Part shown: positions 21,001 to 31,969 of the stretch, in pieces
Numbering within the stretch: position 1 is the first letter of the stretch
Layout: each line of letters starts with the position of its first letter
Origin: Aculops lycopersici
Taxonomy: Eukaryota > Arthropoda > Arachnida > Trombidiformes > Eriophyidae
NCBI GenBank assembly: GCA_015350385.1
Contig: WNKI01000004.1
Span: 2,211,205 to 2,253,832, forward strand
Length of the DNA stretch: 42,628 bases
Direction of reading: 5' to 3'
Translations under genes and position numbers: made by a program
Notes under the pieces: generated by a model
Databases searched by the model: none
What the model saw: the letters and a program-made list of their open reading frames with translations, nothing else
What the model was told of the DNA's origin: nothing

Positions 21001-21899
21001 AATGAACATGTTAAACTCGTGGATGTATATAGAATGGCAAAGCTAGTGTGTGATTTTCCACCGCAATCGACGACGAATGATGATTATGATTTAATATAAA
21101 TAACAACTGCCACTTCCTGTTCCTATTGCTTGGTTTTCCATGGTGAAGAAGAATACCAGAGGAGGACCAAATTAAATGAGTTATGAAATTGAGGTTTAAA
21201 CAACATAATGGTTGTTACGTTAACTTTGTGCTAGTGTTTCTACACATGAACTATAACTAGACTAAGAAAAACTAAACTTCTCACCGATAGCCAGCAACCG
21301 ACAAACTAAACGGGAAGTTTGGTTTTCTCTCGATCTCCAAAGTTGGTGTTGATAAACTCTCAGGTGAGTCGCCGCTGCTTAGTGTTGTATCATGATTAAT
21401 GATTCAGGTTCAGGTAGGAGTGTGACTGTTGGTTTCGACTAAATAGATTCATTCATGGTTCTCTCCCTCTCTTTCTCTTCTTCTACTTGACAAACTTTTA
21501 CGCACGTCTCAATGGGAGTGTGTGTCGACACCAGAGTTGATCTAGTTTCTGTGCAAGTGGTCACCTGATCGGATAAAAAATATGTTTAATGTTACCTTTG
21601 AGAGCGAGTCACTTGGCTTGTGGTCACTTCGAAGGTGAGAGCAGCAATGGGAAAAAGCATAACGATCTGTTGTCGGTTTGATTTGGTTTTAGTTTAGCAA
21701 AACAAGTCACTAGTGAATGATTTATGAATGACAACAGGAAGCCAGAGTGAAACACCCACACTATTCACTAGACTGCAACCAAACTAAACTTAACTAAATC
21801 TCGTTGAGGTGATTCAACAAAGATCACCGTTTACTTAGTCCAGGTGAAGGAGCACAGATCTGAACAAATGGACACTATGAAGCACCATCTGAATGGTAG

Positions 21900-22190
21900 T
21901 GGCCAATGAGAGCTCCAGTGGCCCGGGTCGAGGAGATCGGGAAGGGGGCGGACCAACGAGTCCCGTGGCCTAAAAACCCGCCGCGGTCAGGCGCGCTAGC
22001 GGACAGTCGAGCGGTCAATCGCTAAGACTGATCTTCGGCAAAACTTCGGGTAAATTGACAAGCAACAAGTGGCCAGAGCAGACAGCAGGCAGCGGGCACA
22101 AGAGTGTAGCTAAAAATAGCGGCTAGCGCGAATGGCACGACGGTAGCTATGAGCGCAGAGGAAGCCGAAGAGATCAACTACCTGTTGTGA
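21900..22190 (+). promoter_or_regulatory. Candidate promoter and noncoding first exon
   Basis: A GC-rich island in AT-richer DNA with a CCAAT box (21903-21907), a GC box GGGGCGG (21945-21951) and a perfect MEF2-type site CTAAAAATAG (22110-22119). It ends in a strong donor, ACAG|GTAAGC, with GT at 22193-22194. A short frame starting at the ATG near 22149 stops before the donor, so a first exon would be noncoding or use another frame. The direction and existence of the transcript are inferred; no downstream exon is identified. Confidence 0.35.
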
Positions 22191-22196
22191 CAGGTA
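22179..22196. repeat. Inverted pair of the CAGGTA word, 4-nt spacer
   Basis: TACCTGT at 22179-22185, TGTG, then ACAGGTA at 22190-22196. The right copy coincides with the candidate splice donor. Confidence 0.9.
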
Positions 22197-23236
22197 AGCC
22201 TAAGCGCAGTCTCGCGTTATTATCTAACCAGAACCGAAGAAACAAACATCGAATAACGCCTTCACCAATAATAATCAATAAACAGTACAGTGTCAGCAGT
22301 ATCCCGGGAGCGGGTATTCGGGTACTGCAGTCAGCGGGTGAGAAGTGGCGGGCGACTGACCGACCGACCGACCGCTACAGTAGATTTGCATTGAGTTATT
22401 GTGTGAGTTTAATCTGAGAGAGTCTGAAAGCAGCCTCACATCACACTGGCCAAATGAGTCGTATAATTTTTCATCAATGAGAGCAGAACGACTTGTTGCT
22501 TGTTTCGCTTGAGGAGAAAAAGAAGAGGAGAAGGCGACTTGTGGAAGCGGCGAAAGATACATTGACAGTTGGACATGCGCTCGTAGGTAAGTTTAAATTC
22601 AAAGCTGAAGGCAAAGGTAGAGGAAATGATATAATTTGCATGGATGAAGCAACAGGACAACAACCTGAGCTCAGTTTCCTCAGTGTCCACTGAAAAGTCG
22701 TGAGAAAACTTGACTTGCTGCGTCCATTGAAAACTCTTGGTGGTTCCTCTTTTTTCATTCATAAAACACAGCACAACTTGAGACGGTAAGTGGAAGTGGG
22801 AGCCAACCAAAACTCGACGACAAAACCAGAGCGGAAAGTAGAGGAAAGGAAGAAAAATTATTTGTTGATTTAGGTTGACCACTGGAATAACCATTGAGGT
22901 TGCGGCTTGCACTTAAACTCGACGTTGTGCACTATGCTTCCTCCTCTTCTTCTTCTTCCTCCTTAAAACCAAGGTACAAACTAAATTGGGCCAAATTGAC
23001 AACAGTGCGGTTGGCCAACATGAGATATCAATCAGTCAGTCCAATTCTATCTACGACTTACCGTTGAAAGGACAACGACGAGTGGTTCTTTTTCCTCTCC
23101 CTCTTTCTCTCTTTTGTGCCGCTCATCGTGATTCCTCTTCCGCTTCTTGGAGATAGATTCCATGTAGTTGTCGCTAGAAACTTAAGCTTAAGCTCTCGTC
23201 TCATGTCGTCGCTCCGCCAACTGGACCCTTCAAAAT

Positions 23237-23269
23237 CAGCCACCAGTTGATTCATGCAACTGGTGGCTG
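23237..23269. repeat. Perfect 13-bp stem hairpin, 7-nt loop
   Basis: CAGCCACCAGTTG at 23237-23249 and its exact reverse complement at 23257-23269. Each arm carries the CAACTGGTGG word seen repeatedly between 23 and 34 kb. It resembles a dimeric binding site or a small structured RNA. Confidence 0.92.
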
Positions 23270-24508
23270 GTCATTCGCTGTCCTTAGTTCGATGCACAAC
23301 CAGTTTTCTGTTTCTCTTTCTTACATCAACGAGGACGATCATGGGCGCAGGTAACGACGAGAGGAGCTCGTCGTCGTCGTAAGGCGATTAGGTGATGTCT
23401 CAATTGAACGTGAAAGTTTGCCTGTCACTAGCAAAACTACCACAACCACCTCTAATATGCCACTAGACGTAACTTTGTAGCTCTGATTTTGCAGGAGAGT
23501 CAATTGGACCGCTCAAAATTGACAAGAGCTTAGGATTAATCGCAGAATACACAGGCCAAATTCCGTGTGTTCGAGAGATTTTTTGGCCAAAACTAGAAAT
23601 CCCACCAAAGAGATGGACTGAAAAAAAAACAAACACCGCAAAGATATCATTAGCGGCCACTAGTGACACAACTAGCGAGCGGTAAAATTTTTTTAAATCT
23701 ATGCCACTTATTTTACGGCCAGGTAAACATAAGCGACTTCCTGTGTCCACGCGCGTGAATTCTCCTTTTTGTTATGGCGCACTGGATTAGGTAATGCAAC
23801 ATAAACTCGAGAGACATGTTCAAACTTCGCCTCTTACGTCAACTGCAACCAGGACAACTATACTACTCTTTAATGGTCGCAACGGCAACAGAGCCGATCA
23901 TTGGGGATAGAGAGAATAGGATAGAGGAGAAAGTCGAGTGGCCGGTGAAACAACACACTTTGGATGGCGAATGACTTTTACCTTTTATTTGGCCCGTTTT
24001 TGGTGGGTCTCGAGAGTAAACGAAAGCGGAAGTTGAAGTTTGGCGAGCAAATTAGAGCCACAGGAGAAGGGAAAGTGTCCCACTATAACGAGCTGGAAAT
24101 TGTAACGGCAGTTAGATGGTCGGGGGCAAGCGGTGGCCGCAAAATTACCGACATTACGATGGGCTCCAATTAGCATAGATTGCTCATAAACAACCAGATT
24201 CCAAACCAACCGTTTGCTTGATCTCGCAAATGTTTTCTTGCCCGGTCGCTTATGGGCATTAGGCGGTTCTTGCGTTGCCATCAGCGGCGAGAATAAGACA
24301 AAACTTTGCGGACAAAAAGCGCGAGATGAGATAAGAAAAAGTAACGGATGACTATAGTTGCGATTGCGTCACACAATCTGTCGCTCCTACTACGACAATG
24401 AGAACGCTGACCGCTATTCTCTCGGGTGCAACGCTCGATGATCAACAGGCTGCCTCCACGCGAGAGGTAAATTTGCTGGCTGGCCACTTGAGTGAATAGC
24501 GGTTTTGG

Positions 24509-24510
<2 letters not shown>

Positions 24511-24570
<60 letters not shown>
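24511..24570. repeat. (GA)30 microsatellite left of the gap
   Basis: Sixty bases of perfect GA repeat, followed by ACGT/TACG/TA-rich simple sequence up to the first N. Confidence 0.97.
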
Positions 24571-24571
<1 letters not shown>

Positions 24572-24678
24572 GAGACGAGAGACGACGTACTACGTATACG
24601 TATACGTATACGTACTACTACTATACTATATATATATATATACGTACTACGTCTACGTACGTACGTACGTACTACGTA
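24571..24678. repeat. Tract of TACG/ACGT/TA simple sequence
   Basis: Successive GAGAC, TATACG, ACT, TA and TACG repeats run up to the gap. Such self-complementary alternating sequence is hard to sequence and assemble. Confidence 0.9.
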
Positions 24679-24971
24679 NNNNNNNNNNNNNNNNNNNNNN
24701 NNNNNNNNNNNNNNNNNNNNNNNNNNNNNNNNNNNNNNNNNNNNNNNNNNNNNNNNNNNNNNNNNNNNNNNNNNNNNNNNNNNNNNNNNNNNNNNNNNNN
24801 NNNNNNNNNNNNNNNNNNNNNNNNNNNNNNNNNNNNNNNNNNNNNNNNNNNNNNNNNNNNNNNNNNNNNNNNNNNNNNNNNNNNNNNNNNNNNNNNNNNN
24901 NNNNNNNNNNNNNNNNNNNNNNNNNNNNNNNNNNNNNNNNNNNNNNNNNNNNNNNNNNNNNNNNNNNNNNN
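24679..24971. other. Assembly gap (293 N)
   Basis: 293 undetermined bases flanked by purine AG repeats on both sides. The true missing sequence may be an expanded repeat of different length. Confidence 0.99.
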
Positions 24972-24996
24972 AGAGAGAGAGAGAGAGAGAGAGAGA
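24972..24996. repeat. (AG)n microsatellite right of the gap
   Basis: AG repeat in the same strand phase as the left flank, suggesting that the gap interrupts a compound purine satellite. Confidence 0.95.
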
Positions 24997-26741
24997 AGCC
25001 GGCAGATAGCATCAAATCATTTGCATAATTTGCTATCAAATCTATTGTATGAAATTCAATTTGCTTGCCCATTGAACTATAGAGCCAATTGGAGAGCGAA
25101 GTGGCCACTCGAAACCGAGTTTGTTGGCCAAGAGCGATTCGTTTGGCTTCAACTTGATGATGAGTTGCGGCACTGATTGCGTAAGCATGAGAACCTCCTT
25201 CTCATTCACGGCACTTCCTGTTGCTCCGGTAGATTAAGTCCACGTACCTTATCGCAATTTTGGTACTCGAAGGAGGAAAAACCACCGCTAAAAGTTGCGC
25301 AAACCGCAAGAGGGAGTCAATAAAAGTCCTGCGCGCTTCTCACACTTAACGCGAAACTTCAAGTCTATTGATTCACAAATTTGATTGCCTAGTGGGAATC
25401 CATCAGGTTGTTGCTGTTGTGGCTCCAGTTCACAGGTAACCAAGTGATTGGTTGCGGTGAGTGGTGAGTCGTCGCACCAAATTTGTTCAAGGAAAAGTGT
25501 CGCGAATGACACTCTCCCTAAACTAGGCAAAAAGTCGGCGGTGGTCCCGACGGAATCCTCAATTCAAGGCACACAACTTGCGAGAAGCGCGCAAAGCGTG
25601 TCAATCAAAATGTATTGTTAAATCTAAAGTTTTATGCCAAGAAGGTGGACTAAAAATATCCAAGTGAGCAACTAGTTGATTCTGTTGTTGCTGTTGCTGT
25701 TATTTTCATTCATGTTATCGAATCATTTTTTCAATTTACTAAAACTTTCGAGGTTTTCCGCTTCCTACTCTCCAACACGCGCACACCAACCACCAAAGCA
25801 CTCTTCGCGTGTCCCGATTCAAACACTTGATTGACGACAAAATGGAACACATAGGCACAGGCACACGTGAAACTCTCTCATGAAAATTACCAGTTTAGAT
25901 TCTTAGTTATCACGTAAGAGGCCAGAACAAATTTGTTTGTTGAACAATGGACCTCTCCAGTTTCCGCTTCCCCTTGTTACGATGCAAAAGTCGAATGTGG
26001 ATATGCTGAAAAATGTTTCAGATTTCTCCTCACGAGTTGCATTGGTTTTTGTCGTAAAAATTTTGGTGACTTTGTGATAAAATATGATTTATCCTCACTC
26101 TGATTTAAACTCTAGGGCGCAATGCAAACGCCAATCAGATTTCGAGTTGTTTTCTTTGAATTTCAGTCTTGGAATCAAACAAAAATTGATCGCCTCCACA
26201 TGCAAAATCGAGGTTCGGCTCGACCTCTAGGTGGAAAACTCTCTGTTTTTCTCAAGTCGATAGGATGAAATTGAAATTCAAATGACTCAGCGAGTTATTT
26301 GCTGGAATAAGGAAATGGTCAAAATTTCACCCAAAATTTGTCAATTAGAATAAAAAACCAATCTAATTGGAGTCAAAATCAGCAAGCTGCACAGTGTAGC
26401 GCCAAACTAAAGTGGCCGTTGATTGCGCCGCGTGCAGGGCGACGCAACAGTTGGTTGCTCATTTTGTAGGTTGGCGCAGCGCAACCACCACAACTCCTGT
26501 TGGCCGACGAATGATTTTGCGGCACTCATTCAAAAGGAAGTCTTCAAGATAGATACGAAGAGAAATCTTTCTCAACAGGCCGCTCGATTGACTTTAACTA
26601 TTGGAGGAGATTTCATTTCATTCCATCCCATTCTACTTTTTGCAACGCGCTACAGGTAAACTCTCATCGACGACAAACGCAATGCGCGTGCCTAATTTAT
26701 TGATTGTCATTAATTTTAGGTGGAAATTTGACACCAGCCAA

Positions 26742-26765
26742 CGCAAATGAGACGTCTCATTTGCG
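26742..26765. repeat. Perfect 24-bp palindrome
   Basis: CGCAAATGAGAC is followed without spacer by its exact reverse complement. The centre is GAGACGTCTC. Chance expectation for a 12-bp-arm zero-spacer palindrome in a window this size is well below 0.01. Not recognised as a known element. Confidence 0.95.
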
Positions 26766-26871
26766 CCTCCCCTGACCCTAAAGTTTCCGGTTTCCTCTCT
26801 TCTCCTGGACAAGGAACTGGACTAAACTCTGGAATCTTGCGACCAAATTTACTCAACAATTTGCGTTGGTC

Positions 26872-26896
26872 CCTCTCTCTCTCTCTCTCTCTCTCT
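26872..26896. repeat. (CT)n microsatellite
   Basis: Twenty-five bases of CT repeat. Confidence 0.9.
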
Positions 26897-27685
26897 TCTA
26901 TTCTATTGGAAACATGTGAGGAGGCAATGGGACAAATTAGTTATACAATTCGTTTCAATTGGATTCTCAAGTCAAGTTGACCATTCAACTTAAGGAGATG
27001 CAAGGTCTCCATTAGAGTGTCAAGATTGATTGCATCTCTTCTTCTTTCTATTCTTGTCCGCCACTTGGAGTTGTTTCCTATCGGAAGTTCTATTGTGCAT
27101 GCGTTACCTGCGCCACACGCGCCGCTTGACTTCTCTACCTACCAACCTATTATTCCTCAATGACCACTTGTTGTTCTATAAGCCAACCCAGAAACATGTA
27201 AATCTTGACCTAGATTTTGTTCAAATTCTACTCTAGTTTAGCACAAAAATAGAAAGGATTAGAGGCGAGCCAGTTGAACAAACAAACAAAACAAGGAAAC
27301 AAAACTCTGATTCCCACTCTAGCATTGGAATTGATCATCTAAATGCCCATTATTTTTCTAGATGTTATTCGATTCAACATGTAGAACAAGACCAAACCAC
27401 CAGTTGCATGGGACGAGCCGAGAGCTATGGTACCGACGAAAAGGCGTGTAATCGTGCGTGTTAGTTGCATCACAGACAACCCTCCTCCTCCTCCTCCTTT
27501 CCATAACCTAAAAGCTCGCCTGCTGGTTCGAACTCACGAACCTACAGGCGGCAGCAGCATGCTAATCGTTATAAATGGATATTCTCGATTACGTCGCAAT
27601 GGCTCTTGTACAAATCGGGTTGCTGCTTAATGGTGCAAAATGGTGACGCTTTCTCACTCTCCTTTATCCCGTGTACCATTGTTGG

Positions 27686-27713
27686 CTTGTTGCTTCGGGG
27701 TTGAAGCAACAAG
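27686..27713. repeat. 11-bp stem hairpin of the CTTGTTGC word
   Basis: CTTGTTGCTTC at 27686-27696, loop GGGGTT, then the exact reverse complement at 27703-27713. This is a second inverted pair of the over-represented 8-mer. Confidence 0.92.
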
Positions 27714-28842
27714 TAGCCGGCGGACTGAGAGAGCGCGACGATTGTCGCTTTGGCCATTTGCATTTGGAATCATTAATTTGCACCCGTTTGCTCACGTGTG
27801 CGATGCGAGTTGGAGTCGCGGCGGCGCGGCTCGTGTCCTAGTCGTGTAATTCGTTCGCGATAACAAATGAATAAAATGGACGAATTTACCTGCAAGAACC
27901 TGAGAAAGGTTTGGTCGGATGGAGGTGATGCAACTGCTAAATGTGCATGCAGAGTATGAGGTGTGGTTGTCGCACCCAAAATGCAAATCAATCTTTGTTA
28001 ACAGAATGGCGCCAGTGGCGGCGAGAGAAGGAGCGCATTCACGTAATACTTGTTGCTCCTTTACAACAATAAATGAACATACGATGGGAATACCTGAGCC
28101 AGCAGACGACTAAACGAGAGCACAAATCAAACATTGGAATTGAAATAAATTCTTGCCCTTCGGTTCGTGTAGTCGCCGTCGTCGTCGTTGTCGTGAACTG
28201 GCCAACCAACAAACGGGCAACTGGTGCGTTGCGTCACTCTGCTCGCATGCAAGCGGAGTGCCCGCGCTTAATGAAACGAAACAAATTTGGACCATTTACC
28301 TGGCGCGACGTTTTGGTGAGGCCAAAGGAGGAAAGTGTGAGAATGTCGCTCGTTAAATGGCATTCAACTCTTTACTTTGGCAGTTGGTTGGATTGAATCG
28401 AGTGAAGAAGGGAATTGATAGGCAAGGCAAGGTAAAGCAACGGAAAGGGCGAAAAAGAGTATGGCACCAGACAAACAAAACGGACAAATTCCAAGTTTGT
28501 TTTTCCTCTCCTTTTGTTCTTCATACTTTTACACGCCAAAAAAACACATGAGACGACGATGACGACATTGGCGAGCAGCAACCTGGCGGGCGACTTGTTG
28601 CGTCAGCTACCTAAAACTTGCCCCATGCGAGACTCTCGCTCAGGTAAGTTACCTTAGCAGGACCAGAATCACTTTGCCCGCTCCACCGGGAGCACATCTG
28701 TCGCTTGCGCGCACCGACCTTGTTAATCATCATGAATTTGTTATCGGTTTGATATCGAGTATTGCTTGTCTTGTGCGATGCTAACAAACGATAAGTTGTC
28801 CACATGTCGCTGGTAGCTGGAGTCATGAGTGTACTACTCCAA

Positions 28843-28844
<2 letters not shown>

Positions 28845-28873
<29 letters not shown>
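28845..28873. repeat. (GT)n microsatellite
   Basis: Twenty-nine bases of GT repeat. Confidence 0.95.
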
Positions 28874-29169
28874 GATAACTAAACGGAGAAGTTTATTCCA
28901 ATTGGATGGAAAGTTGCACTGTTATGCAACGCTCTCCTTTTAGAGGACACGAGAAGTTCCCATCTATTCTTTCTCTGAATTTAAACACTCACTCCATTGG
29001 ACACCACCAAAAGCAAGGCGAGCCACAGAGAGACACCAACCGGGCAACCAACTGTTGCGCAGAGCAGCAGCGGTTGAAATTTAAAAATTACATTGCACAA
29101 GTACCTCCACTCGGCCGCTAGTAGGATTGCAATTATAATGCGACAAGAGAAGGGGAGGAGAAGCCAAAG

Positions 29170-29187
29170 CTTGGATTCAAATCCAAG
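29170..29187. repeat. 7-bp stem hairpin, 4-nt loop
   Basis: CTTGGAT, TCAA, ATCCAAG; the stem extends by three pairs with one G-T wobble. It could arise by chance. Confidence 0.6.
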
Positions 29188-31405
29188 TTTAAACCTAAAT
29201 CTCCAGAATTGAAATGCCGATTGCACCGCAAATCTCAAAGGAGTAACTCACCTCATCTCGCTCACTTCAACTACCTGGATCCTTGCACCGATTTGGGCGA
29301 CTTAATGCCTGAGTGCAACCGTCAGCTCGTGGCAGCTCAATGGAGCCGCAAAGTGGAGCAAACTTTCTCACACACTCACTTCTCAAATTGCACTCCTCAA
29401 GTTGCTGCTTGCCAACCCGAGGATTCGGGTATGAAACTCGTATTAGCGGGAGCAGTAGCGGTAGCACCAATTCCAATGGCAGCCCGATGTTGTCCAATTT
29501 GTTTGCTCCTACCTATAGATAGAATCTGACTGACGTGCGAGCGTTAAGAGCAAACCAACGGTCGCCTCCTTGTTGCGCTTCAACACTTCGCTCACCAAAC
29601 AGACTCTTTTGCTCCAGTTACTTCGGGTCTACTTTTTAATTTTAGCAACTCAAGTATATGCTGCTCAACTCGAATCACTGCCTCTCTAGTTTCGATTCCT
29701 CGACAACTAGTGACGCAAACAACCGACCGACGACCACTTGCTAGCAATGGAGGAGCACAGCCACCGCCAGCCACCAGTTGATCAACGGCCACTCGTTGCG
29801 TCATCCACAACTTTCCCTCCGTGCGGCCACCTTTTTTGCCCCATTCCCACACATGCACATCCCCGGCTTGACTAGAAAGGGTTTTTTCCATTCCCTTTTC
29901 TCCCTCTCCCCCTCTTCCTCCAATTCACTTTGGTCAATCAAGTGCAAGTTGCCCAAACTGTTGGCTAAGTTGACCTCAATCACCGATCAACTTCTCGACG
30001 GACCTCACGATTTTCCTTCGCGAGCGGCGAGCGAGACTCGAGGGCCGGAAGTGCCGAGGGCCTTACCGGCCCGCAAGTCCATCTTATATACTCACTCGCA
30101 TTGAAACCAAAACCTCCATTCCTCGCTCAACAAATGATCAAACCACAATTTGATCCTAATCCAAGACGCGAGACGCAAACCGCAAGCGACTCAACTCTTC
30201 CCATCGTCGCCCATTTTTAGAATAGTGGCCTCGAATATCAACTCAAAATATAAATCCATCCATCTATCTAATCGATTACCTGCGCGACGAATCGATCATT
30301 CACGGCCGTCGCCTCCACAAGATGATGGTGACGCAATCGCGTTTGCTATCGAGAGTCTTGAATGAGAGTCGAGGCGGCGAAACGCAATGCCATCGATCAT
30401 AATCAACGCGATTACCTGCCGCCACCGCGAAGCCACAATCTCTGGCCACAACAATCGCATCGCCAACTCTTCCAGCCAAACTCGCGTTGCTCAGGTATCA
30501 AATTTAGCGAGCGGAGCGCAACAAGTCGTTGGTTGTGGTGGTGGTGGTGGTATAAGGATTTAGATTCGATTTGGTTGATGCTCATGCACTACAAGATGAA
30601 TCGGCAGCGCACCAGTTGATCGTGGTCCTCAATGTGAGGCGCAAGTGAGAGAGTTGTGAGCTCGATTGAAAAAATTGGTTCCCACATGCGCGACATGGGA
30701 TATGGAATTTCCCGTTTATTTATCTCGTTCTCATTATCCGAGCGCGTAGTTTTTGTGGCCAGATAAGGTTGGCCATTGGGGAGAGGCAACGGCCACTTGT
30801 GGCTGTTACCTGGAGCAAGTCTGTAGCGTAACTCGCCACGAGTAGCATTCAAATGAGCACTCCATGGCACTACTTTCTCGTTTGCTCCGCTCGTGGTGGT
30901 GGTGCACTTTTTGCTTGGCCAACTGTCGCATCGCAGCAACTCGTCGTCGTGGTCAATGTTGTCGTCCACTTACTTGTGGACGTTGCGCCACAACTATAAC
31001 CAGAATCAGGATCAGAATCAGATTCAGAGCCGAGAGTAAAGTTGGAGACAACGGCGAGTTAATACGACAGCAATGGTGTTGCTACTGGTGGTTGGTCCAA
31101 CAGCGAACAGCTTACCTGCCGCCTGAGCTCGTGTTGGGTTTGAGGCAAAACAGTGCTACCGTTTGCCCAATTGGCCGCGCCGCCAACCAGTGCATTTCAA
31201 AACCACCAGTTGCTGCTACTGCCTTCGCCATCGCCGCTACGGCCACCACAACCACCGCCTCTGCCAGGTGGTTGTGATGGCAACGGCCGGTGCCATATGT
31301 CACCAGTTGGGGGAGATTCCAGTGCTAGTTGCTCCGTTGCTATCGTTTGGTTGGAGGTGGAGATCGAGCAGAAGCAACAGTTGGCCGCGACAAACTTACC
31401 AGCCA

Positions 31406-31422
31406 ACAGGTAAGTTACCTGT
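31406..31422. repeat. Inverted pair ACAGGTAA-G-TTACCTGT
   Basis: Two CAGGTA words as an exact 8-bp inverted repeat with a single-base spacer. Confidence 0.95.
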
Positions 31423-31500
31423 GTGCAATTTTTCTATCCACGTGAATGGTCATATCGGTGGTGGTTGTGCACGAGTTTGGGTCTCTTTGTTATCCTCTTC

Positions 31501-31573
31501 CTTCTTCGTCGTCGTCGTCGTCGTCGTCGTCTTCTTCTTCTTATTCTTCTTCTTCTCCTTCTTCTTCTTCTTA
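31501..31573. repeat. Compound (GTC)n (TTC)n trinucleotide tract
   Basis: About eight GTC triplets followed by TTC triplets with small interruptions, 73 nt in total. Valine/phenylalanine/serine-rich open frames over it are artefacts. Confidence 0.9.
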
Positions 31574-31950
31574 GTTTAGTTATGCTGCTGTTTGTCGCCT
31601 CGCTCTTTCACTAACAGCGACAACCTGCCTGGGGTACCTGCGATGAGATTCGATATTGAATTGGCCAATATGAGCAGCGACAGTAGCGGCAACGGTAGCA
31701 GTATTGTTATCGAAGAGAAGGTAGCGATCGGAGCAGCAAATGGACAGTTAAACGCGCATTTACTCGCCAAACTTTCTCGCCTCTAACACATTCGCGGTCG
31801 TGGTGGTGGTTGTTACTGTCACCTGGCTGCTTGCTTAGTTGGCTGATAATGACCGCGACAACTGTTAGTGGCGCGAGCTTCTTCTCTTGCTCCACCGGCC
31901 CACTTGGCAAACTGTCGGACAATGGCAACAATTGGCTACCTGCCGATAGG

Positions 31951-31969
31951 AGCAGCAGCAGCAGCAGCA
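31951..31969. repeat. (AGC)n trinucleotide repeat
   Basis: Six AGC units. Confidence 0.85.

Larger units (their letters stand above)
15396..21899. other. Gene-free stretch right of BRF1, including a GC-rich segment
   Basis: Begins with the presumed BRF1 promoter. Open frames here lack any protein-like signature and overlap simple repeats. From about 15.95 to 17.4 kb the DNA is GC- and CpG-rich, with repeated GGTGCACC-type palindromes and two good donor matches (CTG|GTGAGT at 16113/16114, ATG|GTGAGT at 16799/16800). These could end noncoding first exons of a plus-strand gene. From 17.5 kb the DNA becomes AT-richer with CT, TCAA and CTTCTCCT repeats. CAGGTA words begin near 18.9 kb. Confidence 0.55.
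22197..24678. other. Gene-free stretch up to the assembly gap
   Basis: No coding exon recognised on either strand. Contains a GACC tetranucleotide run (22359-22374), a 13-bp-stem hairpin (23237-23269), CAGGTA words at about 23349 and 23720, an ACTTGTTG word at 22491, and the 60-nt GA tract before the gap. The longest open frame (22436-22912, minus) has no recognisable domain. Confidence 0.55.

Noticed and set aside
22436..22912. 158-codon minus-strand frame
   Set aside because: Hydrophobic and Ser-rich without domain pattern. No supporting splice structure.
24492..25176. Long frames spanning the N gap
   Set aside because: Created by AG repeat (Arg-Glu) and undetermined bases; not evidence of coding.
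31163..31579. 138-codon frame ending in valine and phenylalanine runs
   Set aside because: The end is the GTC/TTC repeat. The beginning shows no homologue pattern.
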